DNA of 25,987 nt from Silene noctiflora (GCA_009801015.1 VHZZ01000359.1:53154-79140), one strand, 5' to 3'; positions 1 to 10,440 are shown, numbered from the stretch's first letter. Numbers and translations: made by a program. The notes: generated by a model not told the origin, from the sequence alone.

Positions 1-371
1 CATGAATCTACTTCCTCCATTATGTGGGAAGTCACTCACCAAGCCCCCCCTTGGTCATTGGAAGTTCCCACATGAATTAACTTCCCACATGCAAATCAAA
101 CACCTTTTGGAAATTCACGTGAATTGGAAATTCATGTGAACTTGAAGTTCCCGGTAACTTTAATTCCCTATGTGAACCAAACAAGCCCTAATTCATGTAG
201 GCATTCCCATTTACCTCGGGGGACCTAGGTAAGCAACATCCTCCATGAAGGAAGTGGAATTCATGGGAAGTTTCAATTCACGTGAATTAGGGTAACCAAA
301 CAACTTACCCATTTTGCAATTCACGTGAATTAAAGTTCTGTGTAATTTAGTGGGTAACCAAACGACCCCTT
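1..371. mobile_element. Truncated non-autonomous repeat element (right part)
   Basis: The stretch is built from diverged GAATTCACGTGAATT- and GGAAGTTCCC-like modules with repeated inverted copies. It ends GGTAACCAAACGACCCCTTA near 371, a form common at the termini of hAT- or Tourist-like plant elements. A similar internal phrase, GTGAACCAAACAAGCCC, is at 172-188, so two elements may be nested or joined. The left end is outside the window, so termini and target duplication cannot be tested. Confidence 0.45.
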
Positions 372-548
372 ACTCGTTTTTAATCGTCTGATCAAGTATG
401 TTATAATAATAAATCAATACCTTAAAGTTAATTGAATTAAATTTATGTTTCTTTGTCAATATTCAGTGTTAAATTGTTATTTTAGATGATTTTGGGTTAC
501 CCTTCAATGTTAGATCTCCCATTATTCATAGTTAAATTGAGATTTTGG

Positions 549-991
549 GTGTGATATTCATCATATGACGCCGTCATATTCACTATCAATTTGATGGATA
601 TGTATTATTTATTGTGAATTTGTGATATTCATCATATGTCACTATGATATTCATTTTAAGTTTAGTGAATTTGATAGTGTAATTTAATGAATATGTGCTA
701 TGTGGTATGCTATTCACCAAATGATACTATTATATTCACTTTTAATTAACTGAATATGATAATGTAATTTGATGAATATGTACCATGTAGTGTGATATTC
801 ACAATATGATGCTATTACATTCACTTTGAATTTAGTGAATATGATAGTATAATATAATGATTGCGAACTATAAACTTGATAAATCAAGTACAAATAAAAA
901 ATTACATTAACTTTGAATTTAGTGAATATGATAGTGTAATATAATGATTGCAAACTATAAACTTGATAAATTCGAGTACAAATAGAAAAAA
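549..991. repeat. Tandem repeat array, units ~80-100 bp
   Basis: Recurrent modules are TGATATTCA(T/C)(C/A)ATATGA, ATTCACTTTGAATTTAGTGA and ATGATAGTGTAAT. The last two units (about 814-901 and 902-991) are nearly identical 88-90-bp copies sharing GCGAACTATAAACTTGATAAA or its one-base variant. Each unit carries short inverted segments (TTCAC...GTGAA). The small open frame spanning it encodes only the repeat and is not a gene. Confidence 0.75.
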
Positions 992-1270
992 TGTTGAATT
1001 TGATAGAATTTTAAATTTAATAAATTGAACAATTTGGAAAAAAAAAAAAAGAAAAAAGAAAAGAAAAAGAAGAATCATACAATGATGTAGTGGGTAGTTA
1101 AATTGTTATTTTAGTCTTTTCTTTTTATTTATTTTTTAGTGCAACTGCTATGGGTATACTAGTCCGTAGTCCTTTGAGTAGGATATAATTTACCGAAAAA
1201 TGCAGTAGGATAGTTTATATCCCTCATAATGTTGAAAATACTATGCTGGTTTGAACACTTCAAACATCCG

Positions 1271-1458
1271 TGTTGAGCTCTATTCTCCTGTGTGTATGAG
1301 GTAAAAGTCCTACATCAGCGGATTAATAGTGAGAAAACATGTTTATAAGCTAGTGGGCTACTTTTTCGATCACCAATTGGTTTTAGAATGAAATCTCATT
1401 TTCTTGTGGCCTTTATTTGTCTCACTTGTTCTATAAACCCTCTGCGGAGGACTCAACA
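1271..1458 (+). mobile_element. Solo LTR-like short element (TRIM-type)
   Basis: The 188-bp unit begins TGTTGAG and ends CTCAACA, a perfect 7-bp terminal inverted repeat of the TG...CA kind. Flanking 5-mers are ATCCG (1266-1270) and ATCTG (1459-1463), a 4/5 match expected for an aged target duplication. The internal AAGTCCTACATCAGCGG and GTTTATAAGCTAGTGGGCTA resemble the AAGTCCCACATCGG and TTATAAG-GGGCTAC motifs of many plant short LTRs. No internal domain or second LTR is seen. Confidence 0.65.
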
Positions 1459-1469
1459 ATCTGATATAC

Positions 1470-1985
1470 TTTACAACGGGTATAGATCTCGTGCGTTCGC
1501 GCGGTTTTTAGATAGGAATCTTAGAGATTTTAATAATTATATTACTGTTATTTAACCTCCCTTGAAATTTAATTATGAAATTTACTATTAGCAATACTTT
1601 GTATTAAGAGGTGGAAAATGGAAGGTTTAACACTGTTAAATCCCCAATATATTAAAAGATTAACACATCTCTAAATTCTCCCGCTCAAATTTCCCGCCTA
1701 AGTGATATTTTACTTGACAATATTTATTTCCTAATTAATTAGTCTTCACTATCTATATTTACTATTGAACAATATTTATCTTCTAATTAATTTTGTAACA
1801 TCTATCATGGTTTAACTTTTACATAAATGAGGCAATAAAATATTTCATTGGGATTATATATGCAAATTTCTACTTTTTTTTTTTTAAAATGGAGATAAAC
1901 TGCATTAGTTTAATTAATTGCCAAATTCTCTAATATTTGTATCTAAAATACCGTGCAATTGCACGAGAGCTATACTAGTTGTAAA
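1470..1985. mobile_element. 516-bp inverted-repeat element, superfamily unknown
   Basis: The left 41 bp starting TTTACAACGGGTATAG match the reverse complement of the right end, which reads CTATACTAGTTGTAAA at its edge. I count about 33 identities in 41 positions by eye. Both ends contain a small palindrome around CGTGC. The interior is AT-rich and includes TTTCCCGC at 1690-1697. No target duplication is clear. It abuts the solo LTR. Confidence 0.6.
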
Positions 1986-2059
1986 ATTAAGCAATATTTA
2001 AATGTTTTACATAGTATGAAATAAATGTAGATATTAAGTTAAAGTGTAAGAAAAAACTA

Positions 2060-2150
2060 CTCCCTCTGATCCACACCAATGGTAACATGGACCCACTTTT
2101 TTCCTCACAAAAAGCGGGTCCATGTTACCATTGGTGTGGATCGGAGGGAG
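2060..2150. mobile_element. 91-bp near-perfect foldback Stowaway-type MITE
   Basis: It is flanked by TA (2058-2059, 2151-2152). Left arm CTCCCTCTGATCCACACC and right arm GGTGTGGATCGGAGGGAG pair over about 37 bases with one or two mismatches, leaving a loop of about 17 nt. The CTCCCTC terminus and TA duplication are the Stowaway signature. At 91 bp it is at the small end for the group. Confidence 0.85.
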
Positions 2151-2395
2151 TATATTATACGTAAACTTTTCGTTTTAGAAGTAAACAATCTATGAAAAAA
2201 TGTTCATGACCATCATGTTTATTTTTAAAAATAATAGTAGAAAAATATTTCTATCACATCATACGTATAATCAGTGTAATTTCATTTATTTAACAAAATA
2301 AGAATATTCTATTAATTTGTCTATGCAAGTTGAAAAAATATTATCCCTTTTTTAAATGACATAAAATTATTTATTGTATGGAATTAAGTCAATAT

Positions 2396-3144
2396 GGCCC
2401 AGTTTTAAGCATGATAAAATGAAGCCCAGAGCCCAACATAGAGTAATTCAATTAGGCGGGAAAATTTTAGGATCTCTTATTCTTTTAGTATAAGGGGGAT
2501 TTGTCATAGTTTACGAAAAAAAAATCACTTTAAAATACAATTTGTCATAGTTTATGAAAAAAAAAGCATCATTTAAAAAAATAAAATTCCACATCAAGAT
2601 TTAATTCATATCAAGTAAATATAATAAAACAACATTCTCAATGTAAAATGGTAACAAGCTAATGCAAAAATCTTTTCGATTTCTTACAAACGAAAGATCA
2701 AGATATAAATCTAAAACAAAATGCCAATCGCCTCCCATCCAACGTCTTATGCTTTAGAGCTTAAACGACCACCTGTTAGTTGCTCGCCATAATACGATCA
2801 TATAGCCTTCTTGCTTCCTAGAGACCCACTGAGCAAAATCACCGCTTCAGAAACCCTAGGCCGCATTTAAAAGTTATTCATACGTTAAATTTGAATAATT
2901 TGCTTCTTTTTACCGGAAATTCAACATACTTAAGTCCCCATTCTATAAATGGATAATTAAGTAATTAACCACGAGAGTGGAAGTTGAGCCATTCACAATA
3001 TAACTAATCAAAAACGATATCCGCTTTGATTCAAAACTAAATGCCAATTGCTCCGCTTTTCTCCCCTAAGCTCTATCGCTCCAGTGACCACCGGACAACC
3101 ACTCTCCGTAATAACATATCCGCTTTTTTTACCGGCTGGGCCCA
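2396..3144. promoter_or_regulatory. Growth-type promoter motifs: site II-like, E2F, telo box
   Basis: GGCCCA (site II core, reverse) is at 2396-2401, followed by two AGCCCA repeats within the next ~50 nt. GCGGGAAA, the reverse of the E2F consensus TTTCCCGC, is at 2457-2464. AAACCCTA (telo box) is at 2851-2858 and the palindrome TGGGCCCA at 3137-3144. This mix is typical of plant promoters for ribosomal or proliferation genes. It could serve the PTI1-like gene or a gene or RNA not recognised here. Each motif is short and could occur by chance. Confidence 0.35.
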
Positions 3145-3194
3145 GAAACGGTCATCAACAACTCTACCACACTCATTAATTCCACATGGACAAA

Positions 3195-3275
3195 TTGACC
3201 GTTCAAGTCAAAACATTATTATCTTGAAAGGAAAAATATCAAATAAATACGAAGTACTGTACAAACGCGTTGACT
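3195..3275 (+). promoter_or_regulatory. W-box cluster with a CGCG (CAMTA-type) box, proximal PTI1 promoter
   Basis: TTGACC lies at 3195-3200, AGTCAA (TTGACT on the other strand) at 3206-3211 and TTGACT at 3270-3275. The sequence ACGCGT at 3266-3271 matches the VCGCGB calmodulin-binding transcription activator site and overlaps the last W-box. Three WRKY-type cores within about 80 nt, just before the likely transcription start, suit a stress-responsive kinase gene. The motif matches are direct; function is inferred. Confidence 0.45.
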
Positions 3276-3299
3276 AAAATAGGCAAAAAATAAGGAGCG

Positions 3300-3483
3300 A
3301 ACGATACGCAAAACCACAAGAAACAGGCCATCTCTATTTCTTCTTCCGACATTTACTTACTTCCATTTCTCCAATTTCGCCGGAATATTTTCTCTCCACC
3401 GTCAACACCACCCTTCTCCACCGGCCAACGGCGGTTTCTCCGCCGTCTTCTTCCTATTCTTCTTCTCACTCTTCTTCTTTAAG
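3300..3483 (+). other. PTI1: Probable untranslated first exon (5' UTR) of the PTI1-like gene
   Basis: A pyrimidine-rich, CT- and TTC-rich stretch typical of plant 5' leaders ends with AAG followed by GTCTCT, a plausible donor. The matching acceptor is TTCTATTAG at 6431-6439, 16 nt before the start codon. This implies a leader intron of about 2,956 nt (3484-6439). The exact start of transcription cannot be read from sequence, and the true donor could be another GT nearby. Leader introns in PTI1-like genes are expected from my knowledge of the family; the exon itself is inferred. Confidence 0.55.
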
Positions 3484-3552
3484 GTCTCTCCATTTCTCTC
3501 TCTCTCTCTCTCTTCTGTTAATTTTGATTTGTTGTTGTTATTGTTGTTGTTT

Positions 3553-4417
3553 ATTTTGATGATTTAAGATTAAACCTAACACATGCGTGAATTGTTGTTG
3601 TTGTTGTTTGTTGTTTTGAATTTGATTAATGTAACGCGGAAAAGTTGATTTTAATTAAGTTATACGAGTACGATTCTATACTTGATTGTTCTTTTTGTCA
3701 ATTTTGATGATTTCCCTTTTTTTGGGTGTGTGTTAAATTCGATTAATTTAATGCGAAAATGTTGTCTTCAATTAAGTTCTGTAATTTTTTTTGTTAATTT
3801 GATGATTGAAGATGAAACCTCATACATTCATGAATTTTTCAGTTTGTTTTGTTGTTTTAGTCTAATTTAATGTGGAATTGTTGATTTTAATTAAGTTATA
3901 CTTCCTCCTATCCAAAATAAAGGTTTCACTTTTCGGGGTGTCAAACTTCACAAACTTTGACCGTAAATACCGTCAAAATTATAAAACTTTTAAAGATGAA
4001 ACTTACATATATAAATTGTTATGAAAAAAATCTTTCACGAAGTGTTATTTTTTGTAAAAGACACGTATAAATGAAGAACAATGTGGTCAAAGGATTGCCT
4101 CGAAGACCACCCAAAAGCAAGTGTAACTTTTGGTTTGGATGGGTGAGTGTACTATACTATAGTTTGATTATTTGTTATTTTGATGATTGAAGATGAAACC
4201 TCATACGTTCATGAATTGTTCTTTTTGTCGCATTGTATTCGATTAATTTAATGCGAAAAGGTTGATTTTGATTAACTTCTACTATACTATAGTTAGGGTT
4301 TTTGTTAATTTTGATGATTGGAGATGAAACCTACCACATGCATGAATTGTTGGGTTTGTTGTGTTAAATTTGATATATTTAATGCGAAAATGTTGATTTG
4401 GATTAAGTTATAGTATA
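3553..4417 (+). repeat. Degenerate tandem array (about 5 units) in the PTI1 leader intron
   Basis: Units are anchored by TTTTGATGATT or a close variant near 3553, 3701, 3797, 4176 and 4307. Most units contain a GATGAAACCT-type segment, a CATGAATTGTT-type segment, GATTAATTTAATGCG and a trailing TTGATTTTAATTAAGTTAT-like end. Unit lengths are about 95-150 bp. The jump between the third and fourth units is explained by the inserted element at 3901-4149. Confidence 0.7.
3901..4149. mobile_element. Stowaway-like MITE inside the leader-intron tandem array
   Basis: About 249 bp flanked by TA at 3899-3900 and 4150-4151. The left end CTTCCTCCTATCCAAA is matched imperfectly, in inverted orientation, by the right end TTTGGTTTGGATGGGTGAG. 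Shared inverted segments include ATCCAAA and GTT(A/T)CAC. No coding capacity is seen, as expected for a non-autonomous Tc1/mariner-type element. The terminal repeats are degenerate, so this is probably an old insertion. Confidence 0.65.
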
Positions 4418-6455
4418 GTATAATTTTGAATGAATATTAAATTGAGTCAATGAACGAGTCGTCGTTGTTTGTCGAGTAGTTACGTTTTCGTTGGCATATT
4501 CTTTTGATTATTCATTTATTCGGTGCCTTATTTTGGCCGTTATTTGAAGAATTTTTGTTCAATCTGTATTGTGAGTAGATGGATATTGTGAATTAGATGG
4601 AGTTTATTTCAGACGAGAGGTGTGTATTTTTTTTTTTTTTGATTTTGATTGATGGATTTTGTTTCATGTTATATTTATTATTATTATTACTCCATACTTA
4701 GTATGTTTTCTGTATTAATTTTCCAAATTATGTCACTTTTAATGCTTGAAGGATGGAGTTCGATGCTTGCGCCCGTATTGCTATTGCCATACGAATGTGA
4801 TTATTTTTTGATGTCTTTTGTTCCCCGTTAAATGGATTCTATTGTGTTGGCGGGATGCAATTATGGTAAAAATTAATTTGAATATCAAAGTCTCTGATTC
4901 CCGGTATTTTTTGCGTTAGGTTTTGGTTTGATGAATGCCATCCTTGAATCTCGACATCACAATCTTTATTTTGGGTCATTAGAGTCTGTGTAGATTCGAT
5001 TTGACCCCTTTTACCTCGCCATTTAGGGAGCCTTTAAGGCACTTGGTAATGTTAATGTTGAGAGTGGAAAACTAAATACCCTTGATGTTTTTTTTTTTGC
5101 TCTTGGGTCATAATACCATTTCGTTCAGTTAGCTAGTTTTGTGATTTATTACCTTCTAAGATACGATTTCATACCCGATATTTTGGATTGTGATATGGAG
5201 GAACAGGGTGAGTGTATAATGTCAGTTAACCCACTAGTCCTCCGTGCACAAAAAGGCTAATATGGGAAGGGACATTGATATATGTTTGTTCAGGTGGAAT
5301 TATTTTCCTTTGAATACTGTGGAGCGTTAAATTTGAAAATCAGTTATCTATTGATACTGGAATGCCTTCTGTAATGATCCTGTGTTTTTATTTTTTAGTC
5401 ATTGCGCTTGGCGGAAAAGGTCTTCATTTCTACTTCACTGGAAATTAGGCTTGGTCGTGTAATTTTTATGAAAATCCTCCCTGATTCTACATCCTACTGT
5501 ACCTCATTGCTGCTATCACCTTTTTCGAGATGTTGCCATTAAATTCTAGATTTTTATAGTAGATTAGTCTTAGGTGAGTGAGATTTTCTATTGAAGAGGT
5601 TGTCTCTGACTCTCCAATGATTTTCAGATCAATTGAGTGGTTACCCGGACATGGTTTATAGTCTTTTGATGCTCTTTGAGCTTTCAAGCCAAGTTGTAGT
5701 TCTCACGATGATGTGGTGGTATGTTCTGTTGACTGGCAGTATAAAGTTGAGAAAGTAGATATGCACTCAGTTGTGTAATGGGCAACTTGAGTTTTTGACT
5801 GATCAATGTAGTTGGTCACTGAAACTTTGATTTCCATATTTGGCAATACAGGAGTTAATTCTGATCTATATCATCCTCTGTTCAAGAATGTAGTAATTTG
5901 TCACATGTAAGTCGCATTCATAACAGATAGTTTTGGATCTAGTTAGAGTGCTCTCTGGAGATCAGGATTAACAGCTTTGAATTTCATCCACCTGACTATT
6001 TTTCCACCATCTATTTTCACTGGACTCTTAAATTAATGTTTTTTGTTTGCTAATGAATGGTATTTGTGAACGAAGGATTCCATTTGGCCCTTGTTCTCTA
6101 TCAATTCACTGAACTCTATTCATGTGGGTGTTGGTACCTTAAGTACATTGAGTTTATACTTAATAGGGCGCCTCTTTTTGTGCTTGTTCTCGGTCTGTTG
6201 TGTTCATTATTTGCCATTATATTGTGTCTTACTCAACTCCGTCGTTCTTTCACTAAAAACATATGCTTAAAATGGATACTTTGTGGCACTTTTTATGGAA
6301 AATGCTGCAGAATGTTAACCATACTTTTCCTGCTGGTGTTTTTGTTTTCTCTCCTATGTGTTCAATATCCGCTTGCTTAGTTTGAAGATAAAGAAATTTT
6401 CTCTGAGACAATTTCCTCTTTTTTGTTATGTTCTATTAGGTCAAAGAGAGAGAAC

Positions 6456-9331
6456 ATGAGTTGCTTTGGCTGTTTTGGAGGAGGCGCTACCCATAGACCC
6501 GCAGAGAATGGAGGTGGCTACATGCCTCCAAAACCAGCAGGTACTCACTGCTAATGTGTACATGCTTTGTATTTTGTACAGGCTTATGCCTTCTTCTAGT
6601 ATAGTAAAGAGTCAATTCTCTATTACTTGTTGCCTAGTGCTTGTTTGTCACCACTTGAAAAGAGATGTATACTTTGTGTGTGTGTGGGGGTGGGTGATGG
6701 GTGGAGTGGGGGTAACAGGAACTTATGAAGCAATTGTACATTGTTCGACATGGCAAACAGGCAGAGATATTAGTGAGCATAGTTCAAAATTTCGGCCGAG
6801 TTTTATTGTATAGGCTGGGTTTTATCGGATTTTCACTCTACTGAGACGAGAAATTGCCCGAGAAATCACCGAGATTCACCGTAATTCGTCCGCGGTGGCG
6901 GATTAAGGACAGATTATACTGATACCGCAACTATGACCGATACTGAAATTTTGAACCATGATAGACTGATTTTCTAGTCACTTTGGGATGGTGGAGGCCT
7001 GGAGGGTATATTATGGTAAATGTGGGGATTTATTTTAAATTTATCATCATTTCTCTTAAAGTTTTATTATGCTAAATGTAAGGGGATTTGTTCGAGTTCT
7101 ATTATCATTTTTTTGATAGTTTTATCATGGTAAATGCGAGGGAATTTATTTTAAGTTCTACTATCTTGGAAGAGTCGAAGGTGCTTGTATGTAAGGTTGC
7201 ACATCTTTATCATGTTATAAATAACAAAAATAAACATCATGGTTTATTGAATGTGTTGAAGGTCTTCTTCTCTGTGGTTCATATTTTCACTGCATCCCTT
7301 CTCCCGAACAGCTTGTAAATGGTGTGTATGAATTTTAAATCATTATATAGGAAGAGATGGTTATCGATTGGTTGAAAATCAGCCTAGCAAGCCCCCTGTG
7401 AAGATCCAGCCTATAGCTGTCCCTGCAATTTCTGCGGACGAACTGAGGGATGTTACAGAGAATTATGGCTCAAGTGCTTTAATAGGAGAGGGCTCTTATG
7501 GCAGAGTTTATTATGGGATGCTAAAAAATGGACGTGCAGCAGCAATCAAGAAACTGGATGCAAGCAAGCAACCCGATGATGAATTCCTAGCCCAGGTTCT
7601 ACTGCAATTAGATCGAAAACCTACTGTATTTAGCGAATATTTCTGATAGAACAGTTGTCTAATCTTTTTTGTTCTGTTCTCCAGGTTTCAATGGTTTCTA
7701 GGCTAAAACATGACAACTTTGTTGAACTACTTGGTTACTGTGTTGATGGCAGCTCACGCGTTCTTGCTTATGAGTTTGCACCAAAAGGGTCTATCCATGA
7801 TGTCCTTCATGGTAAGTCGCACACTTAGTAATACACTTGTCAGAGTTAGTTTGCATTTAGAAGAAGTAAAACAATATTTGTTCTCCTCATAAATTATAAG
7901 TGATCATTTGCATTGTTTTCATAGGGAGAAAGGGTGTGAAGGGAGCACAGCCGGGGCCTGTATTGTCATGGGCTCAGCGCGTTAAAATTGCAGTAGGCGC
8001 TGCTAGAGGGCTTGAGTATTTGCACGAGAAGGCTGATCCTCACATTTTTCACCGTGATATCAAGTCTAGTAATGTACTGCTGTTCGACGATGATGTAGCT
8101 AAGATTGGTGATTTTGATTTGTCTAATCAAGCTCCTGATATGGCAGCCCGACTTCATTCTACTCGAGTTCTTGGAACTTTTGGCTACCATGCACCAGAGT
8201 AAGGGGCTCATTAGCTTACAAATAAGTTGTTTGTTGGCTGTGATTATGTTTTTGTGCGTGTTGGGGGTAGGGGCACCACCGTTTGAGTGTAGGATCATTG
8301 TGTGGATTTTGTTTTCCTTCAAATTAGTTCACCTTGTTAGGACTTCTGGAATAGCTTGGAGAATATAGGACTGTTGCAATCTTTGGGCATATCCATTACT
8401 TTCTCTATTCCATGGTTTTTAAGACTCTCCATGCTGCCAGAAGAACCATAATTGAAATCTAAGAGACATTACTCTTTTGTTTTGGTTGGCAGGTACGCAA
8501 TGACCGGGCAGCTAAATGCTAAGAGTGATGTATACAGTTTTGGCGTTGTCTTGCTTGAGTTACTCACTGGTCGGAAGCCTGTGGATCATACTTTGCCACG
8601 TGGCCAGCAAAGTCTTGTGACTTGGGTACTTTTCTCGTTAATTGCTCAATGTCTATTTATCTTTTTTTGTCGAGGTGAAATTACTCAATGTCGTTGAATC
8701 TTACTTCCTCTGAATTTCACTGATGTCAGGCTACCCCTAAACTTAGTGAAGACAAAGTGAAGCAGTGTGTTGATCCAAGATTGAATGGAGAGTATCCTCC
8801 CAAGGCAGTTGCCAAGGTACATTGCCTTCACTTTTTCGTTTTTTCTCAGAATGACAATAAACACCATCCGATATGCCCGTAAACACACTCCGAATAACTA
8901 CCTTATTTTGGTTCTTTTATGGGTCAGTCTCCTGATTTTTTTTATTTTTTTTAAGGCTGTCTCATATGAGTATTTGTGATGAGTCTCGTGGAGGAATTTT
9001 AGTGATAACTTGCTTTGTTCTAAAACAAAAACCTATATGAGACGGGGTTACATATTAAATCAACAGATTGACCGTAAATTAAGCCAGGAAAACATCATTA
9101 TTTGGGCGGTCTCACATGTTAAGACTGTGTCATACAACAATCCAAGACATTAGGTTAATCTAACCACAATTTTTCCAATTTGGGGAATTACAGATGGCAG
9201 CAGTTGCTGCATTGTGTGTCCAGTATGAATCAGATTTCCGGCCGAACATGAGTATTGTTGTGAAAGCACTTCAGCCATTGTTAAATACTCCAAGAACAGG
9301 AGCCAGCAATGTCCCATCTAATCATCCGTGA
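6456..9331 (+). CDS. PTI1: PTI1-like receptor-like cytoplasmic Ser/Thr kinase, 7 coding exons, 362 aa
   Basis: Coding exons: 6456-6540, 7351-7595, 7685-7811, 7925-8198, 8493-8625, 8730-8816, 9194-9331. All junctions are GT-AG and the joined frame has no internal stop. The start is the first ATG after a likely leader-intron acceptor (6439/6440) and gives [10 protein letters not shown]; Cys3 and Cys6 suit the S-acylation-type membrane anchoring known in this family. A proline-rich linker (about 20-55) precedes the kinase domain (about 70-350). Visible are the P-loop GEGSYGRV (74-81), catalytic Lys95, the HRD Asp197 with Asn202, DFD at 215-217 where most kinases have DFG (a PTI1 hallmark, followed by LSNQ), and the activation segment [10 protein letters not shown] (236-245). 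Thr232 aligns by eye with the known autophosphorylation site of tomato Pti1. Family role: signalling downstream of Pto or OXI1-type AGC kinases in defence and H2O2 responses. IFHRD replaces the more usual IIHRD. Length fits the ~360-aa family. Family call is near certain; the paralogue is not assigned. Confidence 0.95.
7011..7165 (+). repeat. Three ~57-bp tandem repeats in PTI1 coding intron 1
   Basis: ATGGTAAATG (or ATGCTAAATG) recurs at 7013, 7069 and 7127, each time followed by a GGGGATTT- or GGGAATTT-like segment and a TTCTATTATC-like segment. Spacing is 56-58 nt. The array lies wholly within the 810-nt intron 6541-7350 and does not touch splice sites. Confidence 0.75.
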
Positions 9332-10440
9332 TGCCTTCTTTCGCCCTCTTCTCATCATTTTTCCATCTCAGCTTTTAGTGATGGTGCTTGTAAACGGGGA
9401 GAAAATAGAAAACACATTTTTTTTTAAAAAATAATGATTTAAGTTTATAAACTTTGTGCAGGGTTTTGGTTGGATAAAAGTAATGTGATTATCGATGTAA
9501 GGTTAAGCGTATATTATCAGCCGTTATTAAAATGTGCAGAAAATCTTTTTTCTTGGTTGATCGAAACGCTGTGACTTGTGAGTAAGGTTTATGGTTGCTT
9601 GATGTATTAATGATATTGCATTTGTGCATAACGCAACAAACTGTCTAATTGTACGTATCAACTATCATCTTCAATCAGAAAGATTGAGGGAAATTGTTTT
9701 CAGACTCATCGCTCGTATCAATGTGTTTAATATGGGGAATTGGTTAAGGAGAACTTGACATGACACTGATGACAGTATTTGCTGTAAAATTCTGATGTGA
9801 TTCCGGCGAACTAAGTACTGAATGAATGCGAGGCATTGGAAAGAGATGGAAGGCTTAGTTTTGGGTGTTTGGGATGGTTGATGAAACACTAGTAAATTCA
9901 CTTTAGAACAATTCAACAGGAGGGATTTATCAAACAAATAATTCGATTTACAAGTTTACGATTAAGTCAAATAACCTAAATCATAAAATTTCTTATAGGT
10001 ATATCAAATATACGGAGGATCATGTTTTTATACACCTCGTTATTAATCATAACGCATTTTCTACTCACAACCTTAATTCAACTCTCGTCACCATTAAAAA
10101 CACCACCGTGGCTCCCTTAGCATAAATGATGATCCAATGTACTATCATGGCGGAAAATACTTGTGTCCTTCAGAAGGACGTTTTCCTTACACTCAAAAGA
10201 GAAGGACATCCTCTTAAAAGACACGAGTATTTTTGTGGAGTCTACACATTTTATGAGATCTAACACCGTCCAATAAAAATGCAAGGGAATAGAAGTACTC
10301 ATAACGTAAGCACAATAATCCAACTGAAAATCGAAAATGTGATAACCAGAAAACCAGGACATTAAGCCAAAAAAATGGGGCATACTAAGAAAGTACAACG
10401 TGTAAAATACACACACTGACACACACACAGTATAGATATA
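9332..10440. other. PTI1 3' region and spacer to the nested elements
   Basis: The PTI1 3' UTR probably extends to about 9470-9650. T-rich and TGTATTAATGA-like signals near 9604 suit plant polyadenylation, but no site can be fixed. The rest is AT-rich. Two minus-strand open frames (9671-9937, 10117-10428) encode nothing I recognise and have no splice or coding signature. Confidence 0.6.

Larger units (their letters stand above)
3484..6439 (+). other. Long leader intron of the PTI1-like gene
   Basis: Inferred as the region between the untranslated first exon and the coding start exon. It opens with a CT microsatellite (about 3495-3513) and TTG-rich repeats, then carries a degenerate tandem array (3553-4417) interrupted by a Stowaway-like element (3901-4149). 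The remainder (4420-6439) is T-rich. The short open frames within it, including one at 6057-6380, resemble no protein I know. A poly-T run lies near 4628-4640. No further coding exon could be supported. Confidence 0.55.

Noticed and set aside
2700-2870. Possible H/ACA or C/D snoRNA on the minus strand beside the telo box
   Set aside because: A TTGCTC/GAGCAA stem is possible, but no H box, ACA box or convincing C/D boxes could be placed.
6057-6380. 107-codon + strand open frame with hydrophobic residues, looking like a membrane protein
   Set aside because: It lies in the inferred PTI1 leader intron. Its hydrophobic look comes from T-rich DNA, and it matches no family I know.
9671-10428. Two minus-strand open frames (88 and 103 codons) after PTI1
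   Set aside because: No recognisable domain and no intron signals. The second overlaps a simple CACA-rich stretch. Likely chance frames.
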